Shown here in pieces: positions 42,594 to 51,042 of a stretch of 64,000 nucleotides of DNA; the stretch's first letter is position 1; every line of letters begins with the position of its first letter. Both the position numbers and the translations under genes were made by a program. Under the pieces are notes generated by a model. It was not told the DNA's origin. It ran no database searches and worked only from the letters and a program-made list of their open reading frames with translations. The stretch lies in assembly GCF_022812285.1 (NCBI RefSeq), contig NZ_CP093300.1, forward strand, positions 1,302,001 to 1,366,000. The letters are read 5' to 3'. Source of the DNA: Alkalihalobacillus sp. LMS39 (GTDB taxonomy: Bacteria; Bacillota; Bacilli; Bacillales; Bacillaceae_F).

Positions 42594-42746
42594 TTGACAT
42601 CTCCTCATATTAGTATCTTAAAAGAACTACGCTATAGCCGTCTAAAAGTTTCAAGTAAATCTGTGAGTTGAAAGAGCGGCTAAATAAAATCATACAGTCT
42701 TCCCTAAGGTCAACGTCAATAATTTTTTTCGAAGTTTGGTAGGGAT

Positions 42747-43165
42747 GAAGGGCAAAACTCGGTTAAAAACGAGCAGAAGTGTCCTTCATAAAGCTAATGA
42801 AGGACAAAACTAGGTTAAAAACGAGCCGAAGTGTCCTTCATAAAGGTGATGAAGGACAAAACTAGGTTAGAACAGAGCCGAAGTGTCCTTCATAAAGCTA
42901 ATGAAGGACAAAACTCGGTTAGAAACGAGTGGAAATGTCCTTCATAAAGGTGATGAAGGACAAAACACGGTTAGAACAGAGCCGAAGTGTCTTTCATAAA
43001 GGTGATGAAGGACAAAACTCGGTTAGAACAGAGCCAAAGTGTCTTTCATAAAGGTGATGAAGGACAAAACTCGGTTAGAACAGAGCCAAAGTGTCCTTCA
43101 TAAAGCTAATGAAGGACAAAACTTGATTGAAAAAGAGCCAAAGTGTCCTTCATAAGGGTAATGAA
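42747..43165. repeat. Tandem 52-bp dyad array 3 (diverged type)
   Basis: Eight units start at 42747, 42799, 42851, 42903, 42955, 43007, 43059 and 43111, exactly 52 bp apart. The dyad GTCCTTCAT-N7-ATGAAGGAC is kept. The arm between dyads is CAAAACTCGGTTAGAACAGA-type, not the purine arm of arrays 1 and 2, and itself contains CTCGG/CCGA. It lies in the divergent gap between the BmrA-like gene and the sigma-factor gene. Confidence 0.95.
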
Positions 43166-43378
43166 TGAAAAAATGTTCAAAGACAACCAATATATTGTTC
43201 CTTTATTAATACTAAAAACCATCTAAACAATTGCTTGCTAATAGTTTGATTTAAAGTATAGAATTTATTAACCTCATTACAATGTAGTTTAAAAAATGGT
43301 ATCCAAATATACGAGGTCGTCAGGCTTTGAAACTTTTCCCTGCTAATGTTGCTCTAATAGGCGAAAGGAGTTTTTGAA

Positions 43379-43917
43379 ATGGAAAAGTACAATTTAGTTT
43401 TAAATGCGATAAAGGGTGATGAGTATGCCTTTGAATTACTCATAAAGCAAGAGAGTGGTAAATTATATAGAACTGCGTTTTTATATGTGCGAAATAAAGA
43501 AGATGCACTAGATGTTGTTCAAGATACGGTATATAAGGCGTATCAGTCGATTACGCGGTTGAGGAATCCTGAGTATTTCAGTACGTGGCTTATAAAAATA
43601 TTAATTCGAACAGCATTCCGCTCCCTTGAAGAAAAGAAAAAGTGGAAACTTTTTGATAGTGAAACGGTAGCTGTTTTACTTGAACAACGACTTCCTGACC
43701 GAAGTGAGCGCTAGATTTAGCAGATGCACTTTCGCTTTTAAATGAAAAATATCAAACTGCCATTATTTTATTTTATTACCATGATTTATCAATCCATACG
43801 ATTGCCGAAATGATGGACAAGCCAGAAGGCACGATTAAGACGTACCTTCGTAGAGCGAAAATGGAGTTGAAAAAGATATTAGAAGGAGAGTATCATTATG
43901 AACAAAAAATGGTTTGA
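43379..43917 (+). pseudogene. ECF-type RNA polymerase sigma factor, one-base frameshift
   Basis: The first frame gives 111 residues with a region-2 core (ALDVVQDTVYKAYQSITRL, then PEYFSTWLIKI) and stops at TAG 43712-43714. The frame starting at 43711 continues LDLADALSLLNEKYQTAIIL and supplies region 4 (HTIAEMMDKPEGTIKTYLRR), ending TGA 43915-43917. Inserting one base near 43709-43711 restores ...RLDLADAL and an ordinary sigma-70 family protein of about 179 aa. The downstream anti-sigma gene overlaps its end by 20 bp. Either a real inactivation or a sequencing deletion. Confidence 0.85.
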
Positions 43918-44872
43918 GGATAAGACAAACGATATAGATGTACCAATAGATGAAGTTTATGCGGTAATCGATAGAGCCATTGATAGAGGGAGGAAACAAA
44001 AAAATAAGCGGAACCGTACAAGATTTTCGCTCTCTATTTTATCAGCAGCAGCAACTATGGTTTTAGCGTTAGGCTTCGTTTTTTCACCGGTTACAAATGT
44101 TTTAGCCAATGTCCCGATAATTGGTGAGTTTTATGAAAGTTTTAACAAAAGCATGGGGCAAGTTGTTGAAAACGAACACTTAGTGACGGAGATTAATCAC
44201 ACAGTGACTAACAATGGTGTAGCTCTTACTTTAACAAGTGTATTTTTCGATGGAATTTATATTGGCATAACGTTTCGAGCGAGTGGGGAAGAGTTAATTA
44301 GTAAAAGCGAACTAGGTGACGACAATTCTACTTTTGAGTATGATTTTTACTTATATGAGGAAGGACCAGTCAGAGTAGGATGGGGTGGAGGACATCATGG
44401 CCTGCAACAGATTGGTAACGATTATATAGGAGCGATTGAATTGGAATATCCAGAAAAGGAACTCCCAAAAGACTTTACTCTTCCCATTACGTTTACCTCT
44501 ATTGGCGGAGTCGAAGGCAACTGGACATTTAATGTTCCAGTTGTCTCCATTCCTCCTATGACAATTTCAATTGATGAAACAGCCAAAAATGATTCATATA
44601 CATTTAATTTGCAATCAATGACGATCGGGCATTCTAACATGGCGTTATACTATGAGACAAATATTTCACAGGATATACTTAAGTTTGACATTGTTGATGA
44701 TAAAGGGAATGAGATAGCTAATAATTCTCTTTACAGTATAGGGAGCGAGAAGGCTGTTTTTAAAACAGGCATAAAAAGTGAAACGAAGTATTTACTGATT
44801 TATCCTACAGATTATCGTGATGGTCAAGTTGTTTCATTAGAACCAATAAAAGTAATGATTCCAAATCAATAG
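43898..44872 (+). CDS. Anti-sigma factor-like membrane protein (DUF4179 type)
   Basis: 324 aa. Cytoplasmic N-terminus of about 45 residues with basic IDRGRKQKNKRNRTRFS, one transmembrane helix (LSILSAAATMVLALGFVFSPV), then an extracytoplasmic DUF4179-like domain (FYESFNKSMGQVVENEHLVT) and a beta-rich C-terminus. AGAAGGAGAG precedes the ATG. It overlaps the sigma-factor gene, the usual arrangement for an anti-sigma that holds its sigma at the membrane. Its frame is intact although the sigma gene is shifted. Confidence 0.8.
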   Translation: MNKKWFEDKTNDIDVPIDEVYAVIDRAIDRGRKQKNKRNRTRFSLSILSAAATMVLALGFVFSPVTNVLANVPIIGEFYESFNKSMGQVVENEHLVTEINHTVTNNGVALTLTSVFFDGIYIGITFRASGEELISKSELGDDNSTFEYDFYLYEEGPVRVGWGGGHHGLQQIGNDYIGAIELEYPEKELPKDFTLPITFTSIGGVEGNWTFNVPVVSIPPMTISIDETAKNDSYTFNLQSMTIGHSNMALYYETNISQDILKFDIVDDKGNEIANNSLYSIGSEKAVFKTGIKSETKYLLIYPTDYRDGQVVSLEPIKVMIPNQ

Positions 44873-44884
44873 AATGAACCAGTG

Positions 44885-44912
44885 GCTGACGATAAAATCG
44901 TCAGCTTTTTTT
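44885..44912 (+). terminator. Rho-independent terminator
   Basis: GCTGACGAT, AAA loop, ATCGTCAGC, then TTTTTTT. It ends the sigma/anti-sigma operon. Confidence 0.9.
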
Positions 44913-44925
44913 ATAATATAAGAAA

Positions 44926-45090
44926 GTATAAAAATTTTGGTGTAGCAGTGAAGCTTTGAAAGCTTATTCTAGAAGAGCGAAGGCTCCGCACCTGCGCGTT
45001 CACCCCAAAAAGAGCACTTGGGGTTCACTTTCAAAAGCGGGCAGGGCTGTGCACTTCGCTTGAAAGAAAAGACGCTCCGCGTTTTTCTTT
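44926..45090. repeat. Structured ~165-bp repeat, copy 2
   Basis: AGTATAAAAATTTTGGTGTA through GACGCTCCGCGTTTTTCTTT. It shares with copy 1 the GAAGCTTTGAAAGCTTATTC block, the CCCCAA-GAGCA-TTGGGG hairpin and the AAAGACGCTCCGCG end. Confidence 0.8.
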
Positions 45091-45097
45091 ATGAAAG

Positions 45098-45263
45098 ATA
45101 AGAAAAATTATGGTCCAGCAATGAAGCATTGAAAAGCTTATTCTAGAAGAGAGAGGCTGCGCACCTGCTCGTTTCACCCCAAGAAGAGCACTTTGGGTTC
45201 ACTGTCAAAAGTGGGTAGGGCTCCGCACTTTGCTTGAAACGAAAAGACGCTCCCGCGTTTTTA
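45098..45263. repeat. Structured ~165-bp repeat, copy 3
   Basis: Directly follows copy 2 in the same orientation. Same block order (TGGTCCAGCAATGAAGC, TTCACCCCAAGAAGAGCAC, CTCCGCACTTTGCTTGAAAC, GACGCTCCCGCGTTTTT), with about 15% visible change. Confidence 0.8.
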
Positions 45264-45373
45264 ATATGTCATGAAGTATTATAAAATAACACTCAAGTAG
45301 GAAAAATGACATAGTTCAGTGTGGAAAGTATATTTACTATCTAGTAAAAATGAACTATAATAAAAGTAACTTA

Positions 45374-45450
45374 AAAAGGCAAACTATGCGAAAGCATAGG
45401 ACGCAAAGCCACGGGTCTAAACACAGTATGACAGCCGGGTTGCTCGATAT
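45374..45450 (+). ncRNA. c-di-GMP-I (GEMM-I) riboswitch aptamer
   Basis: GGCAAACTATGCGAAAGCAT then AGGACGCAAAGCC: the P2 hairpin with its GAAA tetraloop and the invariant GGACGCAAAGCC. Next come CGGGTCTAA, a short variable arm, and ATGACAGCCGGGTTGC, the conserved P3 receptor and closing strand. This is a full GEMM-I consensus. It binds cyclic di-GMP and is followed by a terminator and a GGDEF diguanylate cyclase gene, which suggests feedback control of c-di-GMP synthesis. Confidence 0.97.
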
Positions 45451-45460
45451 TGTTGAGTGG

Positions 45461-45490
45461 AAAACTGCTGTGATGCAGTTTTTTTTGTTT
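45461..45490 (+). terminator. Riboswitch expression-platform terminator
   Basis: AAACTGC, TGTGAT loop, GCAGTTT, then TTTTTTG, directly 3' of the c-di-GMP aptamer. Ligand-dependent folding probably decides whether it forms. Confidence 0.8.
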
Positions 45491-45518
45491 TTACATTTAA
45501 ACTCATTCGCGTAATTTC

Positions 45519-45555
45519 CGACATTCCTGTTTACCGAGGTAATGTCGATTTTTAT
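45519..45555 (+). terminator. Second hairpin in the leader
   Basis: CGACATTCC pairs with GGTAATGTCG (one bulge) and ATTTTTATT follows. It lies between the riboswitch terminator and the TTG start of the cyclase gene and may be a second attenuator. Confidence 0.5.
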
Positions 45556-45601
45556 TGTGAAGGGTCTTTATTTAATTTATTTTACCGAGTAGGTGAGCTA
45601 G

Positions 45602-47107
45602 TTGAAGCTTATATTATATACAATTTTATACCTAGTTCCAGCGATTATTTTTATCTTTTTGGCTGGCATGGTTTATAGTAATAATTCAAACAGTAGAAAG
45701 CATATTACGTGTAGTTTATTGTTTCTATTTTCCGCGCTGTGGTTCATAGGAACTTTTACCTACATACTCGTTTATCCGAGATTTTTTGAATATATATTGA
45801 TTTATTGGATCAATGGTGCGGTAATGCTCGCCGCTTTATTGTCTTTACATCTCTGGTTATTAAACACAAATATGTATGATAAAAAAAATGGACATCGGTT
45901 TAAGCTGTTATTTCTACCAGGTATTTTGAGCTTACTAACCCTTCCTATTCATTCTTGGATGATTAATTGGAATGGAACGTTAACGTTCACCCCTGGCCCA
46001 GGTTTACTTATCATGTGGGGACTTGACTTTTCTTATCTTGTTATTAATATCGTTTTAACTATAAAAGAAATGAAAAAGGGAAATAAATCTGCAAAATTAT
46101 GGTTTGTGGGGATATTGTCGTTTTTTGTTTGGTCACTTGTGTTTCTTATAGGGAGCATCCTTTTGCAAAATACAAGTTTTAATTTCTTAAGTTATATTGT
46201 TCCACACGGTTCTTTATTTTGGGCATTTGCGATTTTTTTGAGTATGTCAAAATATGATTATTTATCATCTTATGAAACACGCTATAATATTTTATTTGAA
46301 CGTTCACCACTCGGAATTATTATTATGGATAAAGAAGCGGTCATTCTTGAGGCGAGCCCACTGGTCTCGAAATATTTCGGTGTTGAAAAAGAAGAGCTTC
46401 TGCATTCGCCAATCTTATCGTTTCTCGGTGGGGTGGATAAGGAAAAGTTTATGAGGGAGCATGAAAACGGATTTGATAAACAAATTAAACTTGTTGATTT
46501 TGAAATCAACTTTACTAATCCTGTTGGTGAGAAGTTAACGGTCTTAATTGATTCGGATTTTATCATGGTAGAAGGAAAGCCACTTCAGTTCGTTATCGTA
46601 AAGGATATTACTGAAGCAAAAGTAAAAGAACAAAAGGTTCAATATCTGGCTTACCATGATTTATTAACAGGGTTACCAAATCGGGCAGCGTTTGAGAACC
46701 ACATTTTCAAACTATTAAACGATAATTTGAAATTTAATCTAGTCCTTATTGATTTGAATAAATTAAAGCTAATTAACGATAGTTATGGACACCAAGCAGG
46801 GGACAAAGCGATTCAGCATATTGCAACGATTTTAAAAGAAATCACAACAGGTCACAATCATGCTGCTAGATTAGGTGGAGATGAGTTTGTTCTTTTGCTT
46901 TGTCCGAATGAGACAGATCAGTTAATTAGAAAAATTCGTGAGAAACTAACCATTCCCTTATCACTTTCAAAAGAGCAACAAATTAATCTTTCGGCCAGTA
47001 TGGGGGTTGCTGAGTTTCCTCATGATGGCACAACAATGGATCAATTGTATAGTGTTGCGGATAAGCGGATGTACAATGATAAACAAAAATCAAACAAGGA
47101 AAAGTAA
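45602..47107 (+). CDS. Membrane diguanylate cyclase (7TM-PAS-GGDEF)
   Basis: 501 aa, TTG start with AGGTGAG 7 nt upstream. Seven membrane helices cover residues 1-215 (histidine-kinase-N-terminal 7TM type), a PAS domain about 225-340 (NILFERSPLGIIIMDKEAVI), then GGDEF about 345-500. The active-site motif is RLGGDEFVLLL, with GLPNRAAF and a later YSVADKRMYNDK. The inhibitory I-site RxxD is absent (TGHN in its place). It makes c-di-GMP from two GTP at the membrane. No EAL domain. Controlled by the upstream c-di-GMP riboswitch. Confidence 0.93.
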   Translation: MKLILYTILYLVPAIIFIFLAGMVYSNNSNSRKHITCSLLFLFSALWFIGTFTYILVYPRFFEYILIYWINGAVMLAALLSLHLWLLNTNMYDKKNGHRFKLLFLPGILSLLTLPIHSWMINWNGTLTFTPGPGLLIMWGLDFSYLVINIVLTIKEMKKGNKSAKLWFVGILSFFVWSLVFLIGSILLQNTSFNFLSYIVPHGSLFWAFAIFLSMSKYDYLSSYETRYNILFERSPLGIIIMDKEAVILEASPLVSKYFGVEKEELLHSPILSFLGGVDKEKFMREHENGFDKQIKLVDFEINFTNPVGEKLTVLIDSDFIMVEGKPLQFVIVKDITEAKVKEQKVQYLAYHDLLTGLPNRAAFENHIFKLLNDNLKFNLVLIDLNKLKLINDSYGHQAGDKAIQHIATILKEITTGHNHAARLGGDEFVLLLCPNETDQLIRKIREKLTIPLSLSKEQQINLSASMGVAEFPHDGTTMDQLYSVADKRMYNDKQKSNKEK

Positions 47108-47136
47108 GGAATCCACATAGTTGGGTTCCTTTTTTA
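47106..47136. terminator. Terminator between convergent genes
   Basis: GGAATCC, loop, GGGTTCC, then TTTTTT. It lies between the cyclase gene and the minus-strand membrane-protein gene and probably serves both. Confidence 0.75.
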
Positions 47137-47139
47137 CAT

Positions 47140-47862
47140 CTACCATTGAAAAAAATATTTAAGTCCTAATGTTATTGAAGTATACGAAACAATCGCAACT
47201 GCGAAGGTTGGAAAATGGGCATCACGTTCTTTCGGTAGTTCATTTTTCAAAACATTTAGTAGCATAGCTCCAGAAATAAACGCAAAAATAATCGATTGTG
47301 TAACAGCGGAAAACTTAGTCAACATCGCAATTAGCCAACCAGTAAAAATCCCTGAAGCGAGAACATATCGCCCGACTTTATTATAGCGTTCCGGACTTTT
47401 TCTCCATAAATCATGAGCAACTGCAATAAAGTGTAATCCAATGGCGACACTATAAAACAACGCTTGAATGCCCTCCACAAAAGAAGCTACGACCGTATAG
47501 GCAATTAACGTGTTATACATTGTGAAGAAAATCGTTTGCAACCAAAAATAAGCTTGGCGATCGGCAATTCCTTTCTCATTGGCATCAGAGACTATTTTTT
47601 CAACCCCATAAAACAACAATAATCCTAATAGACCGATAAAATAGAGCTCAGATTCCATTGCAAAGGTATGGCGATATTCTTGTAATTGTTGCTGTTCACG
47701 ATGAAGCGAGGGCAATACGTATACAAAAACGTAAGATACAGCAAAACCACCTGACAAAGATAGCCATCGTAAACGTTTTATTCGGTCTGCTGGGATGAGT
47801 TCATTTGATAATAGATGAATAGCGATAAAAAACACACCCATTGCTAAAATATCAATTGACAA
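47140..47862 (-). CDS. Polytopic membrane protein, unknown function
   Basis: 240 aa with about seven hydrophobic segments spread evenly (ILAMGVFFIAIHLLSNELIP at the N-terminus; TKFSAVTQSIIFAFISGAML near the end). HFIAVAHDLWRKSPERYNKVGRY is a conserved-looking loop. The spacing and the internal AxGLHFIAxxHD segment recall ZIP-type metal transporters, but the ZIP metal-site histidines are not evident, so I do not assign that. Convergent with the cyclase gene, divergent from the BCCT gene. Confidence 0.65.
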   Translation of the reverse strand: MSIDILAMGVFFIAIHLLSNELIPADRIKRLRWLSLSGGFAVSYVFVYVLPSLHREQQQLQEYRHTFAMESELYFIGLLGLLLFYGVEKIVSDANEKGIADRQAYFWLQTIFFTMYNTLIAYTVVASFVEGIQALFYSVAIGLHFIAVAHDLWRKSPERYNKVGRYVLASGIFTGWLIAMLTKFSAVTQSIIFAFISGAMLLNVLKNELPKERDAHFPTFAVAIVSYTSITLGLKYFFQW

Positions 47863-47993
47863 TATTGCTCTCTCCTTTAAGTCTCTCTTTCTTTCCTATC
47901 CCCTTCTTTCGAAAATCAAAACTAGTCATGAGGACGTTTTATTTTGTTTTGAGCAGGAAATAGAAAAGAAAAAGCGGATGGAAAGGGAGAGGT

Positions 47994-49490
47994 ATGAAAA
48001 ATCTAGCAGAGAAGTTTAACATTGTGTTTTGGACGTCAGCTCTGATTATTTTTGTCTTTATTGTCTTTGGTGTTTCATTTCCCGAGACACTTTCTACATA
48101 TGCAGAAGCAGCGTTTGACTGGTCTACCACTTATTTCGGTGGATTTTATTTAGTCGTGACCGTTTTCTTTATTGGCTTCTGTCTGTTTTTAGCACTTAGT
48201 CGCTTTGGAAAGATAAAGCTTGGAAAAGATGACGATAAACCAGAATATAGTTATTACAATTGGATAGGGATGTTATTTTCAGCGGGGTTTGGGGTGGCTC
48301 TCGTTTTCTGGGGAGTTTCAGAGCCAGTCATGCATTATTCTTCCCCACCTCCAGGATATGAAGGTAAAACAGATGAGGCTGTGAATATAGCCATCCAATA
48401 CTCCATGTTTCATTGGGGGATTCATCAATGGGCGATCTTTGGTGTAATTGGGCTTGTCGTAGCCTATTTTCAATTTCGAAAAGGAAAACAAGGGTTAATA
48501 AGTGCCAGTATTGAGCCTTTACTAAGCAATAGTAAATATGAAATCAAAGGATGGCGTCAGACCATTGATATTTTAGCTGTTGTTGCAACGGCAACAGGGG
48601 TTGCAACAACATTAGGATTAGGTGTTATGCAAGTGAATGGCGGACTACATTATACATTTGGTATTCCAGATAGTACAACAACGCAAATGATGATTATTAT
48701 TTGTTTAATGATTGCGTATTTAGTTTCAACAATTACAGGCTTAAATAAAGGAATCCGCTTGTTAAGTGTAGTAAATTTATCAGTCGCGTTTTTACTCATG
48801 GCATTTACATTAGTTGTTGGGCCAACATTGCATATGGTCAACACTTTTATTTATGGGATTGGTGGCTATTTGCAAAATTTTATTGATATGAGCTTGAACG
48901 TCAATCCTAATGAAGATGGAGAATGGCTTAGTGAATGGACAATTTTCTATTGGGCATGGGCAATGGCTTGGTCTCCATTTGTAGGAACTTTTATTGCGCG
49001 CGTTTCAAAAGGAAGAACAATTCGAGAATTTGTTGTCGGTGTTTTGTTTGTCCCTCCATTTGTTGCGATTGCTTGGATGGCTGTTTTCGGTGGGGGAGCG
49101 TTATATTTTGAAAAAGAAAAAGAGGTAGCGGTCGTTGAAGCGGTTGAGAATGATGTGACGAACGGGTTGTTTGTAACGTTAGAACAATTTCCACTTGGAA
49201 TTGTACTAGCTGTCATTGCGATTGCATTAATCTTCTTTTTTCTCATTACATCAGCTGCATCAGCCACATTTGTCTTAGGTATGATGACATCCAAAAATGC
49301 GTTACAACCTGGAATCGGTATTCAAATGGTTTGGGGCGTATTAATGACGGGGATTGCTGCGATATTGCTAATTGCAAGTGGTTTAACAGGATTGCAGACG
49401 GCTTCATTAATTACAGCATTACCGTTTTCGTTTATTATTGTTCTTATGTGTTTTGGGTTATTGAAAGAGCTTAGAAAGGAAAGGGGCTAA
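47994..49490 (+). CDS. BCCT family betaine/choline/carnitine transporter
   Basis: 498 aa, twelve membrane segments, start ATG after AAGGGAGAGG. Family landmarks are WIGMLFSAGFGVALVFWGVS followed by EPVMHY, the Gly-rich unwound helix GLGVMQVNGGL, and the signature WTIFYWAWAMAWSPFVG, whose aromatic residues form the quaternary-ammonium box. Predicted sodium- or proton-coupled uptake of glycine betaine or a relative, giving osmoprotection. It resembles OpuD in length; the exact substrate is uncertain. Confidence 0.92.
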   Translation: MKNLAEKFNIVFWTSALIIFVFIVFGVSFPETLSTYAEAAFDWSTTYFGGFYLVVTVFFIGFCLFLALSRFGKIKLGKDDDKPEYSYYNWIGMLFSAGFGVALVFWGVSEPVMHYSSPPPGYEGKTDEAVNIAIQYSMFHWGIHQWAIFGVIGLVVAYFQFRKGKQGLISASIEPLLSNSKYEIKGWRQTIDILAVVATATGVATTLGLGVMQVNGGLHYTFGIPDSTTTQMMIIICLMIAYLVSTITGLNKGIRLLSVVNLSVAFLLMAFTLVVGPTLHMVNTFIYGIGGYLQNFIDMSLNVNPNEDGEWLSEWTIFYWAWAMAWSPFVGTFIARVSKGRTIREFVVGVLFVPPFVAIAWMAVFGGGALYFEKEKEVAVVEAVENDVTNGLFVTLEQFPLGIVLAVIAIALIFFFLITSAASATFVLGMMTSKNALQPGIGIQMVWGVLMTGIAAILLIASGLTGLQTASLITALPFSFIIVLMCFGLLKELRKERG

Positions 49491-49566
49491 GGGATGATAA
49501 GTAAATATGTGAAACGATTAAATGATTATATCGTCTAATATCGTAAAGCGATTAAGGGAGCATGTT

Positions 49567-49916
49567 ATGAAAAATTAAGTTTGGTGTTATTTTTATTACT
49601 TCTAATCATTAGTTTAATTGGGTGCAAACAAAATAGTGAAGTGAAGGATGATACTTTACAAAGGAATACTGCAAGATTAGAAGTGGTAACGATTTACCCT
49701 ATGGATAGTAGTTCTGAAACAATAGTTATTGATAATACTGAAACCATTGACATGCTTAAAGAAGCGGTAAGTATGGGAGAAAAACAGCCCGGTATTGTAA
49801 ATGTGGCTGACCCTGAATATAAAATAGAAATTGATGGGGAAATCTATCACCTGATAAAAGAAACCCCTTTAGCAGATAGTAACGGACATCTATTCCGCTA
49901 TATTAACAAAAATTAA
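49567..49916 (+). pseudogene. Small lipoprotein gene, frameshifted at the start and altered at the 3' end
   Basis: GGGAG precedes ATG 49567, but that frame stops after ATGAAAAATTAA. With one extra A in the poly-A run it would read MKKLSLVLFLLLLIISLIGC, a standard lipoprotein signal with a lipobox Cys. The remainder (49581-49916) is open. Its last residues, SNGHLFRYINKN, are encoded by repeat element copy F, so the original C-terminus was replaced or fused. About 115 aa if repaired. Function unknown. Confidence 0.65.
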
Positions 49917-49982
49917 CCTTTCCCATGTCCGTAATAAATCATAATCACCTTGTTTTTACTTAATTAGCGGAACATATGTCCG
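49883..49982. repeat. Four-dyad element, copy F (shortened)
   Basis: Only CGGACATCTATTCCG (49883), a degenerate site ending ATGTCCG (49917-49931) and CGGAACATATGTCCG (49968) remain. The last two still keep the 51-bp spacing. About one dyad and half the centre are missing compared with full copies. Confidence 0.75.
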
Positions 49983-50135
49983 AACGGAGGAGTCTGGATG
50001 CTTACTATTTTGTGAGAGGCATATTTTTCAATAAAAATTTATTGTTAAACAATAAATTATATGCTACATTCAAAATGGCATATTAAGGAATTTGATAATA
50101 ATTCTAAATCAGGATGTACCCCAGGAGGAAAGTCG

Positions 50136-50927
50136 ATGAGAGCATTCGAACAGCTTGTTCGCTTTGGTTGGGAGCAGGCTTTATCGTGTTTGTTTCCGGT
50201 TGTTATTTTTACTTCTTTGGCTGTAACACAATTTATTACACTCCCATTGTTACCGCGTTATGATTGGCTACTCATCATTTGTCTTTTCATGCAGTGGGCC
50301 ATGGTTAAGTCTGGTCTTGAAACAAAGGATGAACTTCTCGTTATTACTCTGTTTCACATTATCGGGTTAGCTCTTGAGATTTTCAAGGTACATATGGGCT
50401 CGTGGAGTTATCCGGAGGACGGCTATTTCAAAATTTTGGATGTACCTTTGTATAGTGGGTTTATGTATGCAAGTGTTGCAAGCTATCTTTGCCAAGCATG
50501 GCGCAGGCTTAAGATTGATTTAGTAAATTGGCCGCTGTTTGGAGTCGTTGTTCCACTTGCAGTTGCTATTTACTTGAATTTTTTTACTCATCATTATTGG
50601 ATTGATATTCGCTGGTGGTTGTTTGGACTAGTGATTATTGTCTTTTGGAAATCTTGGGTTATTTATGAGGTTGGGGGAACTCGTTATCGGATGCCAATCG
50701 TACTATCATTCACTCTTATCGGATTTTTTATTTGGATAGCTGAAAATGTGGCAACCTTCTTTGGGGCTTGGGAATATCCAAATCAAACAGAGGCATGGAG
50801 TCTAGTCCATCTTGGTAAAGTAAGTTCATGGTTATTATTAGTCATTGTTAGCTTTTTAATAGTAGCGACATTAAAGCAGGTGAAAGAAAAGAAACAGGGG
50901 AAGACAGAGTTGACGCAACCATTGTAA
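50136..50927 (+). CDS. DUF817 family membrane protein
   Basis: 263 aa from the ATG at 50136, chosen for CCAGGAGGAAAG directly upstream (the frame is open from 50061). The N-terminal FGWEQALSCLFPVVIFTSLA is the DUF817 signature. About eight membrane segments, with MGSWSYPEDGYFKILDVPLY and FFGAWEYPNQTEAWSLVHLGK as conserved loops. A membrane protein of unknown activity, common as a single gene in Bacillaceae. Confidence 0.85.
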   Translation: MRAFEQLVRFGWEQALSCLFPVVIFTSLAVTQFITLPLLPRYDWLLIICLFMQWAMVKSGLETKDELLVITLFHIIGLALEIFKVHMGSWSYPEDGYFKILDVPLYSGFMYASVASYLCQAWRRLKIDLVNWPLFGVVVPLAVAIYLNFFTHHYWIDIRWWLFGLVIIVFWKSWVIYEVGGTRYRMPIVLSFTLIGFFIWIAENVATFFGAWEYPNQTEAWSLVHLGKVSSWLLLVIVSFLIVATLKQVKEKKQGKTELTQPL

Positions 50928-51042
50928 ACAACCTTCTTTTCTTTTTGTGAAAAAACTTCAAAAAAACAATCCATATCTCCCTTTCTTTCCTAGTAGTGTC
51001 ATATGAAATGATATAATTTTACAACAAGAAGGGGGAGCGTTG

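Noticed and set aside
45457-45678. 73-codon frame starting at the riboswitch terminator
   Set aside because: It begins inside the terminator stem, lacks a ribosome binding site and overlaps the leader and start of the diguanylate cyclase.
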